This document shows, one piece after another, positions 17,386-25,944 of a stretch of DNA of 55,888 bases. A program made the translations under genes and the position numbers. Origin of the DNA: Candidatus Sulfotelmatobacter sp. (lineage in GTDB: Bacteria; Eisenbacteria; RBG-16-71-46); the NCBI GenBank assembly GCA_035498555.1, contig DATKAB010000021.1, positions 1-55,888 on the forward strand, in the 5' to 3' direction. Under the pieces are notes generated by a model. It was given only the letters and a program-made list of their open reading frames with translations. It had not been told where the DNA came from and searched no databases. The first letter of the stretch is position 1. Each line of letters opens with the position of its first letter.

Positions 17386-18345
17386 TCAGGCCGGGGGCTT
17401 CCCCTCGGTCGGCTCACCGAGAGCGCGCCGCCTCGCCGCCTCGATCGGATGCCGGGCCGCGGCGGCGAGCTCCGAACGGCTCTTCGGCCGGCCGGCCGCG
17501 GCCTCGGCCGCCCACTCGCGGGCGAACTGGCCGCTGCGGATCTCGCCCAGGATGTCGCGCATCGCGGCGCGCGAGTCGGCGCCGATCACGCGCGGCCCGC
17601 GGGTCAGATCGCCGAACAGCGCGGTGCCGCTGATTCCCTCGCGCATGCCGGCCACGCCGCGCTCGTTCAGGAGCTCGGCCAGGTAGCGAAGCTGGTGCAC
17701 GCACTCGAGGTAGGCGATCTCGGGCGCATAGCCGGCCGCGGTCAGAGTCTCGAACGCCGCGGTGACCAGCGCATTCATCCCGCCGCACAGCACGCTCTGC
17801 TCGCCGAACAGATCCACTTCGGTCTCTTCGGCGACCGTGGTGCGCCAGAGCGGCGCGAGGCCGAGCCAGCCGGCATAACGCTCGGCCAGCTCCCAGGCGC
17901 CGCCGCTCGCGTCGCGATGCACCGCCAGGTACGCCGGAATCCTCTCGCCGCGCTCGCGCAGCAGCCGCAGCACGCGGCCGGGCGCGGTCGGTGAAACCAG
18001 CACCACATCGGAATCCGCCGGGAAGTCGAGGCCGCCGTAGAGCAGATTGAAGCCGTGCGCGAACAGGACCGCGGCGCCGGGGCGGAGCGCCGGGCGGAGC
18101 GCCGGCCACAGCGGCGGCAGCGCTTCGTCGGGCAGCATCACCGCCACCAGGTCGGCGTCCTTCATCGCCTGCGCGAGCCCGGTGGGAGCGAAGCCATGCT
18201 CGACTGCCCGCCGGGCGCCGGCGCCCTCGCGACGAGCGCCGACCGCGACCGGGATGCCGGCCCGGCGCAGCGCACGCGCGTGCGCCTCGCCCTGATTGCC
18301 GTAACCGAGCACGGCGACCGCGCGAATCTCGGGCGCTGCGCTCAT
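17386..18345 (-). CDS. Ketol-acid reductoisomerase homologue with altered active site
   Basis: A 319-residue protein clearly related to class I IlvC. The N-terminal Rossmann domain has VLGYGNQGEAHA (12-23) and FAHGFN (95-100, catalytic His97). The knotted domain keeps AEETEVDLFGEQSVL (Asp178 and Glu182, metal ligands), Glu214 in YLECVHQ, and Ser239 in GISGTA. Two residues essential in true KARI differ: the Lys of the PK-x-PG motif is Thr120 (SPTAPGR), and the second metal-binding Glu of the ECxHE motif is Gln218. No other branched-chain amino acid gene is near. It follows a TPR protein by 19 bases. It is probably a reductoisomerase or dehydrogenase of changed specificity, or a non-catalytic paralogue. 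Confidence 0.75.
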   Translation of the reverse strand: MSAAPEIRAVAVLGYGNQGEAHARALRRAGIPVAVGARREGAGARRAVEHGFAPTGLAQAMKDADLVAVMLPDEALPPLWPALRPALRPGAAVLFAHGFNLLYGGLDFPADSDVVLVSPTAPGRVLRLLRERGERIPAYLAVHRDASGGAWELAERYAGWLGLAPLWRTTVAEETEVDLFGEQSVLCGGMNALVTAAFETLTAAGYAPEIAYLECVHQLRYLAELLNERGVAGMREGISGTALFGDLTRGPRVIGADSRAAMRDILGEIRSGQFAREWAAEAAAGRPKSRSELAAAARHPIEAARRRALGEPTEGKPPA

Positions 18346-18364
18346 GGGAGCGGGCCGGCTCGCG

Positions 18365-19801
18365 TTACTTCTTGCCGGAGGGTCCCGCGCTCCAGTCCGA
18401 GGTGACGATCAGCGCGCCATCCTTGAAGTGGAGCGCCTGCTTCTTCGACCAGTAGAACCAGGTCGAATACTTCTCGCCGCTCGCCTCCCAGTCGATCACC
18501 TGATCGGGAGCACCGTTCGAGGCCAGCGCCTTGGCACCGGCCGCGCCCGCGGACGTGTTGCCCTTGGCCGCGGCGGCGGCGTCCGCCGCCGGCTGCCCGT
18601 TCTGCATGGCCAGGAAGATCATCAGCTCTTCGTTGGCCTTGGCGTTGTATCCGCCGCGCGTGTAGACGCCTCCCAGCTGCCGGTGAAGGGTCTTGTTCTG
18701 CGGATTGCTGGCCAGCGCCTGGAGCAGGATCTTGCTGGCCTCGTCGTACTTCTTCTGATCGGCGAGCACCGCCGCCAGTGACGAGAGCGCGTCGGCGTCG
18801 TTGGGCTTGAGCTTGAGCGCATTCCGCCACTGGGCTTCGGACAGCGTCGGCTCGCCGGCGTTCTGGTAGGCCAGAGCGGCGTTGAAGGCGAGATCGGCGT
18901 TGTCGCTCTTCATGGTGAAGGCCTTGGCGTAGGCGTCGCCCGCCTGCTTGAAGTAGGCGGCCTTGCCGGCCTTGCTGGTGTCCTTCTGAGCCTGCTGGAA
19001 GCGAGCGTCGGCGATGCTGCTTTGCAGCTCGGAATTGGTCGGGTCGCCCTTGAGCAGATCCTGATAGTACGAAACCGCCTCGTCGTACTTCTTGTCCTCG
19101 AGCAGTTGATTGGCGTAGCCGGTGCGTGCCGACTTGAGCCCCGCGATCAGCGACGAGTCCGAGGGCGCCACCTTGAGGCCGGCCGTGTAGATGTCCGAGG
19201 CGGTCTTGTAGTCGCCCAGGAACACGTACACCGAGCCGAGATTGCGGATGGTCTGCGGGTGATTGGGCCGGAGACAGTTCGCGCGATCGAGGCTGGCGAT
19301 CGCCTGCTGGTAGTTCTTGCCCGCCTCTTCCTTCAGGGTCTTGTCGGCGTCGTTCTCGGGATTCTTGGTGTAGTCGGGATAGGCCGCCTGCGCGGCGTTG
19401 ATCTTGCCGATGCCGTCGTTGAAGGCGTTGGCCCAGTAGGAATCGCGATTGTTCGCGGCCCATTCCGCTTTCTTCGCGTCGCCCTTGGCCTTGAGCTTCT
19501 CGATCGCCGAGGCGAACACCTTGCCGGCCTGGCACGAGCTGTCGATCTCGGCGTACGCCCAACCGAGATAGCCGAGCGCCTCGGCGTCGTCGGGGTCCTC
19601 GGCCGCGCACTGCTCGAGCTGCGCCACCGCCTTGTTCATCTGGCGCATGTAGTCCTCGGTGTTGCCGTTCTGCTTGTCGCGAAGCCCTCCCACCACGTAC
19701 TGAATGCCTCCGGCGCAATGCGGGTTGCGGGCTTCGGCCGCCGTGCCCCACGCGAGCAGCGCGAGCACCACGGCGCCACAGCCGAGCCGTCGAAGATTCA
19801 C
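18365..19801 (-). CDS. Exported TPR-repeat protein
   Basis: A 478-residue protein with a signal peptide (LRRLGCGAVVLALLAWGTAAEA) and at least six tetratricopeptide repeats (for example AEALGYLGWAYAE, PQTIRNLGSVYVFLGDY, YDEAVSYYQDLLKGDP, ADALSSLAAVLADQKKYDEAS). A low-complexity Ala-rich linker leads to a short C-terminal beta-like end (STWFYWSKKQALHF). TPRs mediate protein contacts, so a periplasmic scaffold role is likely; the partner is unknown. Start GTG 19801 is chosen because AAGGAGG precedes it by 5 bases; an upstream GTG at 19816 overlaps that site. It sits between the HD hydrolase (11 bases) and the KARI-like gene (19 bases). Confidence 0.85.
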   Translation of the reverse strand: MNLRRLGCGAVVLALLAWGTAAEARNPHCAGGIQYVVGGLRDKQNGNTEDYMRQMNKAVAQLEQCAAEDPDDAEALGYLGWAYAEIDSSCQAGKVFASAIEKLKAKGDAKKAEWAANNRDSYWANAFNDGIGKINAAQAAYPDYTKNPENDADKTLKEEAGKNYQQAIASLDRANCLRPNHPQTIRNLGSVYVFLGDYKTASDIYTAGLKVAPSDSSLIAGLKSARTGYANQLLEDKKYDEAVSYYQDLLKGDPTNSELQSSIADARFQQAQKDTSKAGKAAYFKQAGDAYAKAFTMKSDNADLAFNAALAYQNAGEPTLSEAQWRNALKLKPNDADALSSLAAVLADQKKYDEASKILLQALASNPQNKTLHRQLGGVYTRGGYNAKANEELMIFLAMQNGQPAADAAAAAKGNTSAGAAGAKALASNGAPDQVIDWEASGEKYSTWFYWSKKQALHFKDGALIVTSDWSAGPSGKK

Positions 19802-19812
19802 TGCACCCTCCT

Positions 19813-20532
19813 TCACGACGTGAGGCGGAAGCCGTTCACGGTCACCCCGAACCGGGAGCCGAGATACGTCGCCGCCTTGCGGGAAGCCTGCATCCGGGTC
19901 ATGAAAATCTCGAAGTACTCCATCACCTGCGAGATCTTGGTGTCGACGGTCAGCTCGAGCGTGATCTGCTTCTGGGCCTCGTCCACGTTGAGAAAGCTCT
20001 TCTCCACCGCGTAGTTCACGCGATCGTGGATGTCGAACTTGATCTGCTCGGGATTGCGCACGCGGGTGCGATGGACGTCGCTCTTGTCGGCCAGGATCAG
20101 CGCTGCCGCCACGCGGCTCACCGGCTCGCCGTCGTTCTCGTGATGATTGCCGATCGCTCCGATCACGGTGCAGATCTCGTCGTCGGGCATCCCCATCTCG
20201 TGCAGGATCTGCATGGCCATGGTCGCGCCGGTCTGCGCGTGCTGATCCCGATTCACCGCGTTGCCAATGTCGTGCAGCCAGCCGGCGATCGCCGCCAGCT
20301 CGGCCTCGCGCTCGGGGTGGCCGAGGCGCTTGAGGACGTTGAAGGCGATGCGCGCCACCAGCCCGACGTGGCGCTCGCCGTGCTCGGTGTAGCCGATCTC
20401 GGCCAGCGCCTGGTCGGCGCCTCGGATGTAGGCCCGGGCGCGGCGGTTCTCCTTGACCGCTTCGAACGTGACGATGTCCCCGGCCTTGTCGGCCGCCTTG
20501 TCAGGGCTGGAGGGGGCGATGTGATTGGTCAC
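19813..20532 (-). CDS. HD-domain phosphohydrolase
   Basis: A 239-residue cytosolic protein. The HD fold is marked by HGERHVGLVARIAF, AGWLHDIGNAVNRDQH (metal-binding HD pair), IGAIGNHHEND and ALILADKSDVHRTRVR. Such proteins hydrolyse phosphomonoesters or phosphodiesters of nucleotides; the substrate is not predictable. The C-terminal about 75 residues form a beta-rich domain (ITLELTVDTKISQVMEYF). GTG 20532 is the only standard start before the domain; no strong Shine-Dalgarno is seen. It heads a three-gene group with the TPR and KARI-like genes. Confidence 0.85.
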   Translation of the reverse strand: MTNHIAPSSPDKAADKAGDIVTFEAVKENRRARAYIRGADQALAEIGYTEHGERHVGLVARIAFNVLKRLGHPEREAELAAIAGWLHDIGNAVNRDQHAQTGATMAMQILHEMGMPDDEICTVIGAIGNHHENDGEPVSRVAAALILADKSDVHRTRVRNPEQIKFDIHDRVNYAVEKSFLNVDEAQKQITLELTVDTKISQVMEYFEIFMTRMQASRKAATYLGSRFGVTVNGFRLTS

Positions 20533-20690
20533 AGGATTCTCATGGCGAGCGGGAATCGTGCCGTCGGCCGGTGCATGGAACCGGCGCGGGGAGCGGCCGC
20601 AATCTAGGCACGCCCTTCGAGATGCGTCAAGAGCGGGGGCCGATGTTCCGGGGTTGTGGAGAGACCGGCTTCCGAGCCGTGGCGGGGCCG

Positions 20691-22691
20691 CTACAGCACG
20701 TCCACCGGGTCCACATCCGCCACGACGCGCACGCTGGCCGCGTGTTCGTGCCCTTCCGCCAGCTCGAGGCCGCGCGCGGCGATCTGGTGGAGCTTCGCGG
20801 CGTTTTCGGCCTTGAGCAGCAGGTGCCAGCGATGCTGCCCGCGCAGCCGCGCCAGCGCCTGCGGCGCCGGACCCAGCATCTCCACACCGGCCTCGGCGGC
20901 CTCCGACGCGAGGGCTTCCTCGACACCGGTCGCCAGCGCCTCGATCCGCGCCTCGTCCTTGCCCGAGAAGAGGATCGTTGCCAGCCGCTTGAAGGGTGGA
21001 TATCCGGCCTCGCGACGCTCGTTCAGTTCGCGTTCGAGAAACGCCGCGTCGTCGTGGCGCACTGCCGCCTCGATGGCGGGATGGTCGGGCGTGCAGGTCT
21101 GCACGAACACTTCGCCGCGAGCCGGTCCTCGCCCCGAGCGCCCCGCCACCTGCACCAGCAACTGGAAGGTGCGCTCGGCGGCGCGGAAGTCGGGCAGATG
21201 GAGCGCCACGTCGGCGTCCAGCACGCCGACCAGCGTCACGCGTGGAAAGTCGAGCCCCTTCGCCACCATCTGCGTGCCGAGCAGGACGTCGGCCTCGCCG
21301 TTCGCGAACGCCCGGAGGATTTCGGCGGGGCGGCCGCGCTCGCGCGCCACGTCGGTGTCGAGGCGCAACACGCGCGCCTTCGGGAACACCTCGGCCAGCT
21401 CGCGCTCGACGCGCTGCGTGCCGGCGCCGGAGAGTCGCAGCAGCCGGGCGCCGCATTGCGGACAGGCGCCGCGTGCCGGTTCGCGATGGTCGCAGTAATG
21501 GCAGCGCCATTCGCTCGGCCTCAGGTGGAGGATCAGGGCGATATCGCAGTGCGGGCAGCGCGGCACCCAGCCGCAGGCGCGGCACTGGGTGTGATGCGAG
21601 TGGCCGCGGCGATTGAGGAACAGCACCGACGGCTCACCCTTCTCGAGCCGCTCCGCCAGGCTCTGGCGCAGCGGCCGGGAAAGCAGCGCGTCGGTCACGC
21701 CCTCGCCGCGCAGATCCACGACGCGCACTTCGGGCAGCGGCCGCCGATCCACGCGCTCGGGGAGCCGCAGCCGCGTGTACTTGCCGCGCGCCGCGTTGGC
21801 GAGCGACTCGAGACTCGGGGTCGCCGAGCCCAGCACCACCGGGATTCCCAACAGTTGCGCGCGCCGCACCGCGACATCGCGGCCGTGGTAACGGAGTTGC
21901 TCGCTCTGCTTGTAGGCCGCGTCCTGCTCCTCGTCGACCACCATCAATTTCAGCCCCGGCAAGGGCGCGAACACCGCCGAGCGTGCGCCCACCACCACGT
22001 CGAGCGCGCCGCGGCGCGCCAGCTCCCAGTTGCGCCGGCGCTCGCCGACGCCGAGGTAGCTGTGGAGCACGCCCACGCGGCCGCCGAAGCGGCGTTCGAA
22101 CTCGCGCACCACCTGCGAGCCGAGCGCCACCTCCGGTACCAGCACCAGCGCCTGACCGCCGAGCTCGCGGGCGGCGCGCGCCGCGCGCATGTAGACTTCG
22201 GTCTTGCCGCTGGCGGTGACGCCGTGGAGAAGGAACGCCTTGAAGCCGCCGGTCGAGATCGCGCTCTCGAGGGCCTCCACCGCGCTGCGTTGCGCCGGGG
22301 TGAGCGTGAGGCGCTGGGGCAGCGGCAGGCGCATCACCGGGTCCTCGCGCGCTTCCTTGCGCGCGCGCGAGCGTGCGAAGCCCTCGAGTCCGCCAGGAAG
22401 CGTCGCCGCCAGCACTTCGCCGATCGGCGCCAGGTAGTAGTCGGCGACCCAGCGGGCCAGAGCCATCAGGTGCGGCGTGAGTCGAGGGGCCGGCGTGACC
22501 GCGGCGATGTCGCGCACCTCGGCCACATCGGTGTGGCCGCTCAGCTCGAGGACGTGGCCGCGACGCGTGCGGCCCCGGAACGGCACTTCGACCTGGACCC
22601 CCGGCTGAACCGTGGAGCCGAGCGAATCGGGAACGCGATAGACGAACGTGCGCCGCAAGGGGAGCGGGAGCGCAACCTGCGCGAATGACAT
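20691..22691 (-). CDS. priA: Primosomal helicase PriA
   Basis: A 666-residue replication-restart helicase. The N-terminal DNA-binding domain (FAQVALPLPLRRTFVYRVP…) is followed by helicase motif I GVTASGKTE, motif Ia, motif II VVDEEQD, LGSATPSLES (III) and a zinc module with eight cysteines (CRACGW, CPHCD, CHYCDH, CPQCG). GTQMVAKGLDFPRVTLVGVLDAD and QVAGRSGRG complete motifs V-VI. Motif II normally reads DEEH in PriA; here it is DEEQ. ATG 22691 gives the family start; no clear Shine-Dalgarno is present. It is followed by 158 bases before the HD hydrolase. Confidence 0.95.
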   Translation of the reverse strand: MSFAQVALPLPLRRTFVYRVPDSLGSTVQPGVQVEVPFRGRTRRGHVLELSGHTDVAEVRDIAAVTPAPRLTPHLMALARWVADYYLAPIGEVLAATLPGGLEGFARSRARKEAREDPVMRLPLPQRLTLTPAQRSAVEALESAISTGGFKAFLLHGVTASGKTEVYMRAARAARELGGQALVLVPEVALGSQVVREFERRFGGRVGVLHSYLGVGERRRNWELARRGALDVVVGARSAVFAPLPGLKLMVVDEEQDAAYKQSEQLRYHGRDVAVRRAQLLGIPVVLGSATPSLESLANAARGKYTRLRLPERVDRRPLPEVRVVDLRGEGVTDALLSRPLRQSLAERLEKGEPSVLFLNRRGHSHHTQCRACGWVPRCPHCDIALILHLRPSEWRCHYCDHREPARGACPQCGARLLRLSGAGTQRVERELAEVFPKARVLRLDTDVARERGRPAEILRAFANGEADVLLGTQMVAKGLDFPRVTLVGVLDADVALHLPDFRAAERTFQLLVQVAGRSGRGPARGEVFVQTCTPDHPAIEAAVRHDDAAFLERELNERREAGYPPFKRLATILFSGKDEARIEALATGVEEALASEAAEAGVEMLGPAPQALARLRGQHRWHLLLKAENAAKLHQIAARGLELAEGHEHAASVRVVADVDPVDVL

Positions 22692-22827
22692 GTGCTCGTG
22701 TGCGGGTGGCGGGTGGATGCGGCGGCGACCGGGCGCTTGGGATCGAGGGGCGACGCGCGCAGCTTGAGGCGTGGATGGCGCGATCGCAAGTGCGCCCCGG
22801 CGGGAAGCGTGCCCTGATCCCGGGCAG

Positions 22828-22864
22828 GGCCTCCGGCGATGAGGAACGACGTCGGCCGGAGGCC
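22828..22864 (-). terminator. GC-rich hairpin at the end of the signalling operon
   Basis: A perfect 10-base inverted repeat (GGCCTCCGGC / GCCGGAGGCC) with a 17-base loop begins in the stop codon of the response regulator. No T-tract follows, so it may be an RNA 3' end barrier or Rho-linked rather than a classical terminator. Confidence 0.5.
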
Positions 22865-23259
22865 TAGGCCTGCATGCGCTGGCTGCTGGTCTGCCCGAGG
22901 ATGGCGTTGATCCGTTCGACCAGCTTGCGCGGACTGAACGGCTTGGTGATGTAGTCGTCCGCACCGACCTCGAAGCCGATCTTCTGGTCGACGTTGCGCC
23001 CCTTGGCGGAGAGCAGGATGACCGGGATGGCTCGCGTGGACTCGTCGGACTTGAGCATCTTGCAGGTTTCGTAGCCGTCGAGCTTCGGCATCATGATGTC
23101 GAGCACGATGAGGTCCGGGTGCTCGGCGTGCGCCTTCTCGAGCGCCTGCTCGCCGTCGAGCGCGGTGAGGACCTCGTATCCCTCCATCCCCAAGCTGAAA
23201 TCCAGGATGTGAACGATGTAGATCTCGTCGTCCACCACCAGGATTTTGCCCTTGGCCAT
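22864..23259 (-). CDS. CheY-like single-domain response regulator
   Basis: A 131-residue receiver domain with no output domain: ILVVDDE acidic pocket, phospho-acceptor Asp in LIVLDIMMPKLDGYE (about residue 53), LLSAKG and the conserved Lys in DDYITKPFSP. ATG 23259 has GGAGGT 8 bases upstream. It follows a histidine kinase stop by 5 bases and is the last gene of the operon, so it is the likely phosphorylation target of one or both upstream kinases. Stand-alone receivers act by protein contacts or as phosphate sinks. Confidence 0.93.
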   Translation of the reverse strand: MAKGKILVVDDEIYIVHILDFSLGMEGYEVLTALDGEQALEKAHAEHPDLIVLDIMMPKLDGYETCKMLKSDESTRAIPVILLSAKGRNVDQKIGFEVGADDYITKPFSPRKLVERINAILGQTSSQRMQA

Positions 23260-23264
23260 GCGAC

Positions 23265-25910
23265 TCACCTCCGTTCCCTGGACTTGAGTTGTGGCGTCTC
23301 GCTCACGGGCGCGCGCGTGAAGTGCTCCACGTCGCGCCACGCGTTCTCGAACACGCTCACCAGCTCCGGGTCGAACCGCCGCCCGGACAGCTTCTTCAGC
23401 TCCTCCATGGCTTCCTGTCGCGTCAGGGCGGGTCGGCCCCAACGCCCCTGCGTGAGACTCTCGAAGGCTTCCACCACCGCGAGAATGCGGCCGCCCATCG
23501 GGATCTCTTCGCCCGAGAGGCCCTGCGGGTAGCCGCTGCCGTCCCACCATTCGTTCTGCGAGACCAGCACGTCGCGCACCACGCCGGCGGCGTCGATCGG
23601 CCGCAGCAGCTCCTGGCTCAGCTCGTTGCGCGGCGCTTCACCCCCCGGCGCCGGCAGGTCCACGTCGCGCATCGAGGCGGCGTGCGCGATCACGCCGACG
23701 TCGGACTCGGGCAGCTCGAGCGCACGCGCGAGGGCGGTCGCCAGGCGAACCCGCCCGGTGACGCCGCGCGGCGAGCGGTCGGCGCCCTTGAGGATCGCCC
23801 GCACCGCGCGATCGGCGTCGTCGAGATCGGACCGCCGTGCGTCCATCGCGCGCGCCTGCTCCCAGGCGGCCGCAACGCGCTCGGCGAGCTGGAGCAGCAG
23901 CTGGCAGTCCTCGGCGTCGAATGGTTCTTCGCTCACCGGATCGGTGACGTTGAGCACGCCGAGAAGTCCACTCTCGCTCTCGATCGGCACCGAGAGGAAG
24001 GTGCCGGTGCGGTAGTGCTTGCGGCCCGAGCCGTGAACCGGATGGGGATCGGCCGAGCCCGTCACGCACACCGGGCGGCGCGATTCGGCGACCCAGCCGG
24101 CGACTCCCGAACCGATGCGGATCGAGGCCTCGCGCATGACGGTCTCGTCCACGCCCAGCGCCGCCTGGATCACCAGGTCGCCGTCCGGCCCGGGCGCGAG
24201 CAGGGACACCACGCGAGCGTTCATGACCTCCGCCACCATCTCGATCGCCAGCCTCAAGACATCTTCGGGTGCGGCGTGCGCTTTGGGGGTCGGGCGCACC
24301 GAAACCCGCGGCCCCGTACGGCGCGGCAGCACCACCGTGAACGTCGAACCCTTCTCCGGCTGGCTCTCGGCGAAGATTCGTCCGCCGTGCCACTCGACGA
24401 TCGATTTGCAGATCGCGAGCCCCAGGCCGGTCCCGCCATAGCGGCGCACCAGCGAGGAGTCCACCTGGAAGAAGCGTTCAAAGATCTTTTCCAGCATCGG
24501 TTCGGGAATGCCGATGCCGGTGTCCCGCACCACCATGGTCACGTCGCGGTCGTCCCCGGTCAGTGAAAGCGTGACCGAGCCGCCGGGCGGCGTGAATTTG
24601 ACCGCGTTGCTCCCCAGATGCAGCGCAAGTTGGCGGAGCTGATCGCGATCCCCGTCCGCACGGGTATCGGCCGCCCCGATCTCCACCTTGAGAGCGATGC
24701 GGGCGGCCTGGGCCACCGGCTGCAACAGTCGGGCGGTTTCCTCGAAGACTTCCGCCAGGTCCACCGACTGGCGGGCCATCTTCATGTTGCCGGAATCGAA
24801 GCGGTTGAGGTCGAGCAGCGACTCGATCAGCCGGGTGAGGCGCTCGGCCTCCTCGCTGATGATCCCCATGAACCGCGCGAGCTGCTCCTGGCTCATCTCG
24901 GCGGGCTGAGCGCCGAGCACCGTGTCGACGTAGGCGCGGATCGCGGTGAGCGGGGTGCGCAGCTCGTGCGACACCGTCGAGACGAAGTTGCTGCGCAGGG
25001 CGTTCATCTCCTGCATGCGCTGGCCGGCCGACTCCAGCTCGCGGGTGTGCCTCTCGAGCTGCTGGTAGAGCCGCGCGTTCTCGATCGCGACCACGGCATG
25101 GTTGCCGAAGATCTCGACCAGCTCGATGGTCTCCTTGGACGGCACCAGGCGATCCTCGGGATCGTCCACCGAGAAATAGGCGACCGGCTGGCCGTCGCGG
25201 CCGTGGAGCGGCACCAGAAGCACGTCGTCCTCGTGCCACTCCCAGTCCTCGCGCGGCCCCAGATCCGGCCGATAGCCCTCGGGCAGCTCGCGATTGAACT
25301 CGTGCGAGTGGCTGATGAAGTACGAGCGGCTGATGCGGAACTCCTCGCGCAGCCACGACTGGAACTCGGCGACGCTGATGTCCTCACGCGACAGCCGGAC
25401 GCGCGTCTCCTCGTCAATCCCGGCGAAGGCGCGCGCCACCATGCGGTCGGTGCCGGGCTCGAGGATGCGGATCAGCACCACCTGGAAGCGCAGGGTCTCG
25501 CGCAGGGTCTCGGCGAGCCGCGAGAGCAACGCGTCGAGGTCGAGCTCCGAGTTGATGCGGTAAATGTTCTCGAGGATCAGGTGCAGTTTGGTCGCGCGCT
25601 TGCGATTCTCCTCGACCTGATTGAAGTAGAGCTTGGAGAGACGCTGGCGGGTGCGCGACAGCTCCTCCACCTGCTTGAGCAGCGCGGCCGGATCGAGCGA
25701 CTGCGGCGGGCCGGGATCGGGGGCGGCGAGGATCGCGGCCGCTTCGTCCGCCGGACTGGGGGGATTCGCGACCCCCGACTCGCCGTTGCGTTCGGCCGCT
25801 TCCTTTCGCAGCTTCTGGATCTCGGCGCGCGCCACGTCGAGGTCGGAGCGGAGCCGCAGCTCCACCACCGAAGGCGGCATGCCGGCCTTGGGGCTGGCTT
25901 TCTTCTTCAC
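23265..25910 (-). CDS. Sensor histidine kinase with two GAF domains and a degenerate HD-GYP-like C-terminus
   Basis: An 881-residue cytosolic multidomain protein without membrane segments. A coiled-coil N-terminus (1-110) leads to a GAF domain (about 110-285), HisKA with STVSHELRTP (His315), HATPase with LHLGSNAVKF (N box), DTGIGI and GGTGLGLAI (about 420-530), a second GAF (about 545-690) and an HD-GYP-like domain (about 700-850). In the last domain the expected HDIG is RDVD (748-751) and HHExxDGxGYP is QNEWWDGSGYP (785-795), so the metal-binding histidines are gone while the fold signature DG-GYP…GGRILAVVEAFE stays. It is probably a regulatory pseudo-phosphodiesterase. Start GTG 25910; ATG 25880 is an alternative. 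A paralogue with intact HD-GYP lies upstream. Confidence 0.88.
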   Translation of the reverse strand: MKKKASPKAGMPPSVVELRLRSDLDVARAEIQKLRKEAAERNGESGVANPPSPADEAAAILAAPDPGPPQSLDPAALLKQVEELSRTRQRLSKLYFNQVEENRKRATKLHLILENIYRINSELDLDALLSRLAETLRETLRFQVVLIRILEPGTDRMVARAFAGIDEETRVRLSREDISVAEFQSWLREEFRISRSYFISHSHEFNRELPEGYRPDLGPREDWEWHEDDVLLVPLHGRDGQPVAYFSVDDPEDRLVPSKETIELVEIFGNHAVVAIENARLYQQLERHTRELESAGQRMQEMNALRSNFVSTVSHELRTPLTAIRAYVDTVLGAQPAEMSQEQLARFMGIISEEAERLTRLIESLLDLNRFDSGNMKMARQSVDLAEVFEETARLLQPVAQAARIALKVEIGAADTRADGDRDQLRQLALHLGSNAVKFTPPGGSVTLSLTGDDRDVTMVVRDTGIGIPEPMLEKIFERFFQVDSSLVRRYGGTGLGLAICKSIVEWHGGRIFAESQPEKGSTFTVVLPRRTGPRVSVRPTPKAHAAPEDVLRLAIEMVAEVMNARVVSLLAPGPDGDLVIQAALGVDETVMREASIRIGSGVAGWVAESRRPVCVTGSADPHPVHGSGRKHYRTGTFLSVPIESESGLLGVLNVTDPVSEEPFDAEDCQLLLQLAERVAAAWEQARAMDARRSDLDDADRAVRAILKGADRSPRGVTGRVRLATALARALELPESDVGVIAHAASMRDVDLPAPGGEAPRNELSQELLRPIDAAGVVRDVLVSQNEWWDGSGYPQGLSGEEIPMGGRILAVVEAFESLTQGRWGRPALTRQEAMEELKKLSGRRFDPELVSVFENAWRDVEHFTRAPVSETPQLKSRERR

Positions 25911-25944
25911 GCCCCGCCCCCTTCCCCGGGAGTGGCCTTCGTGT

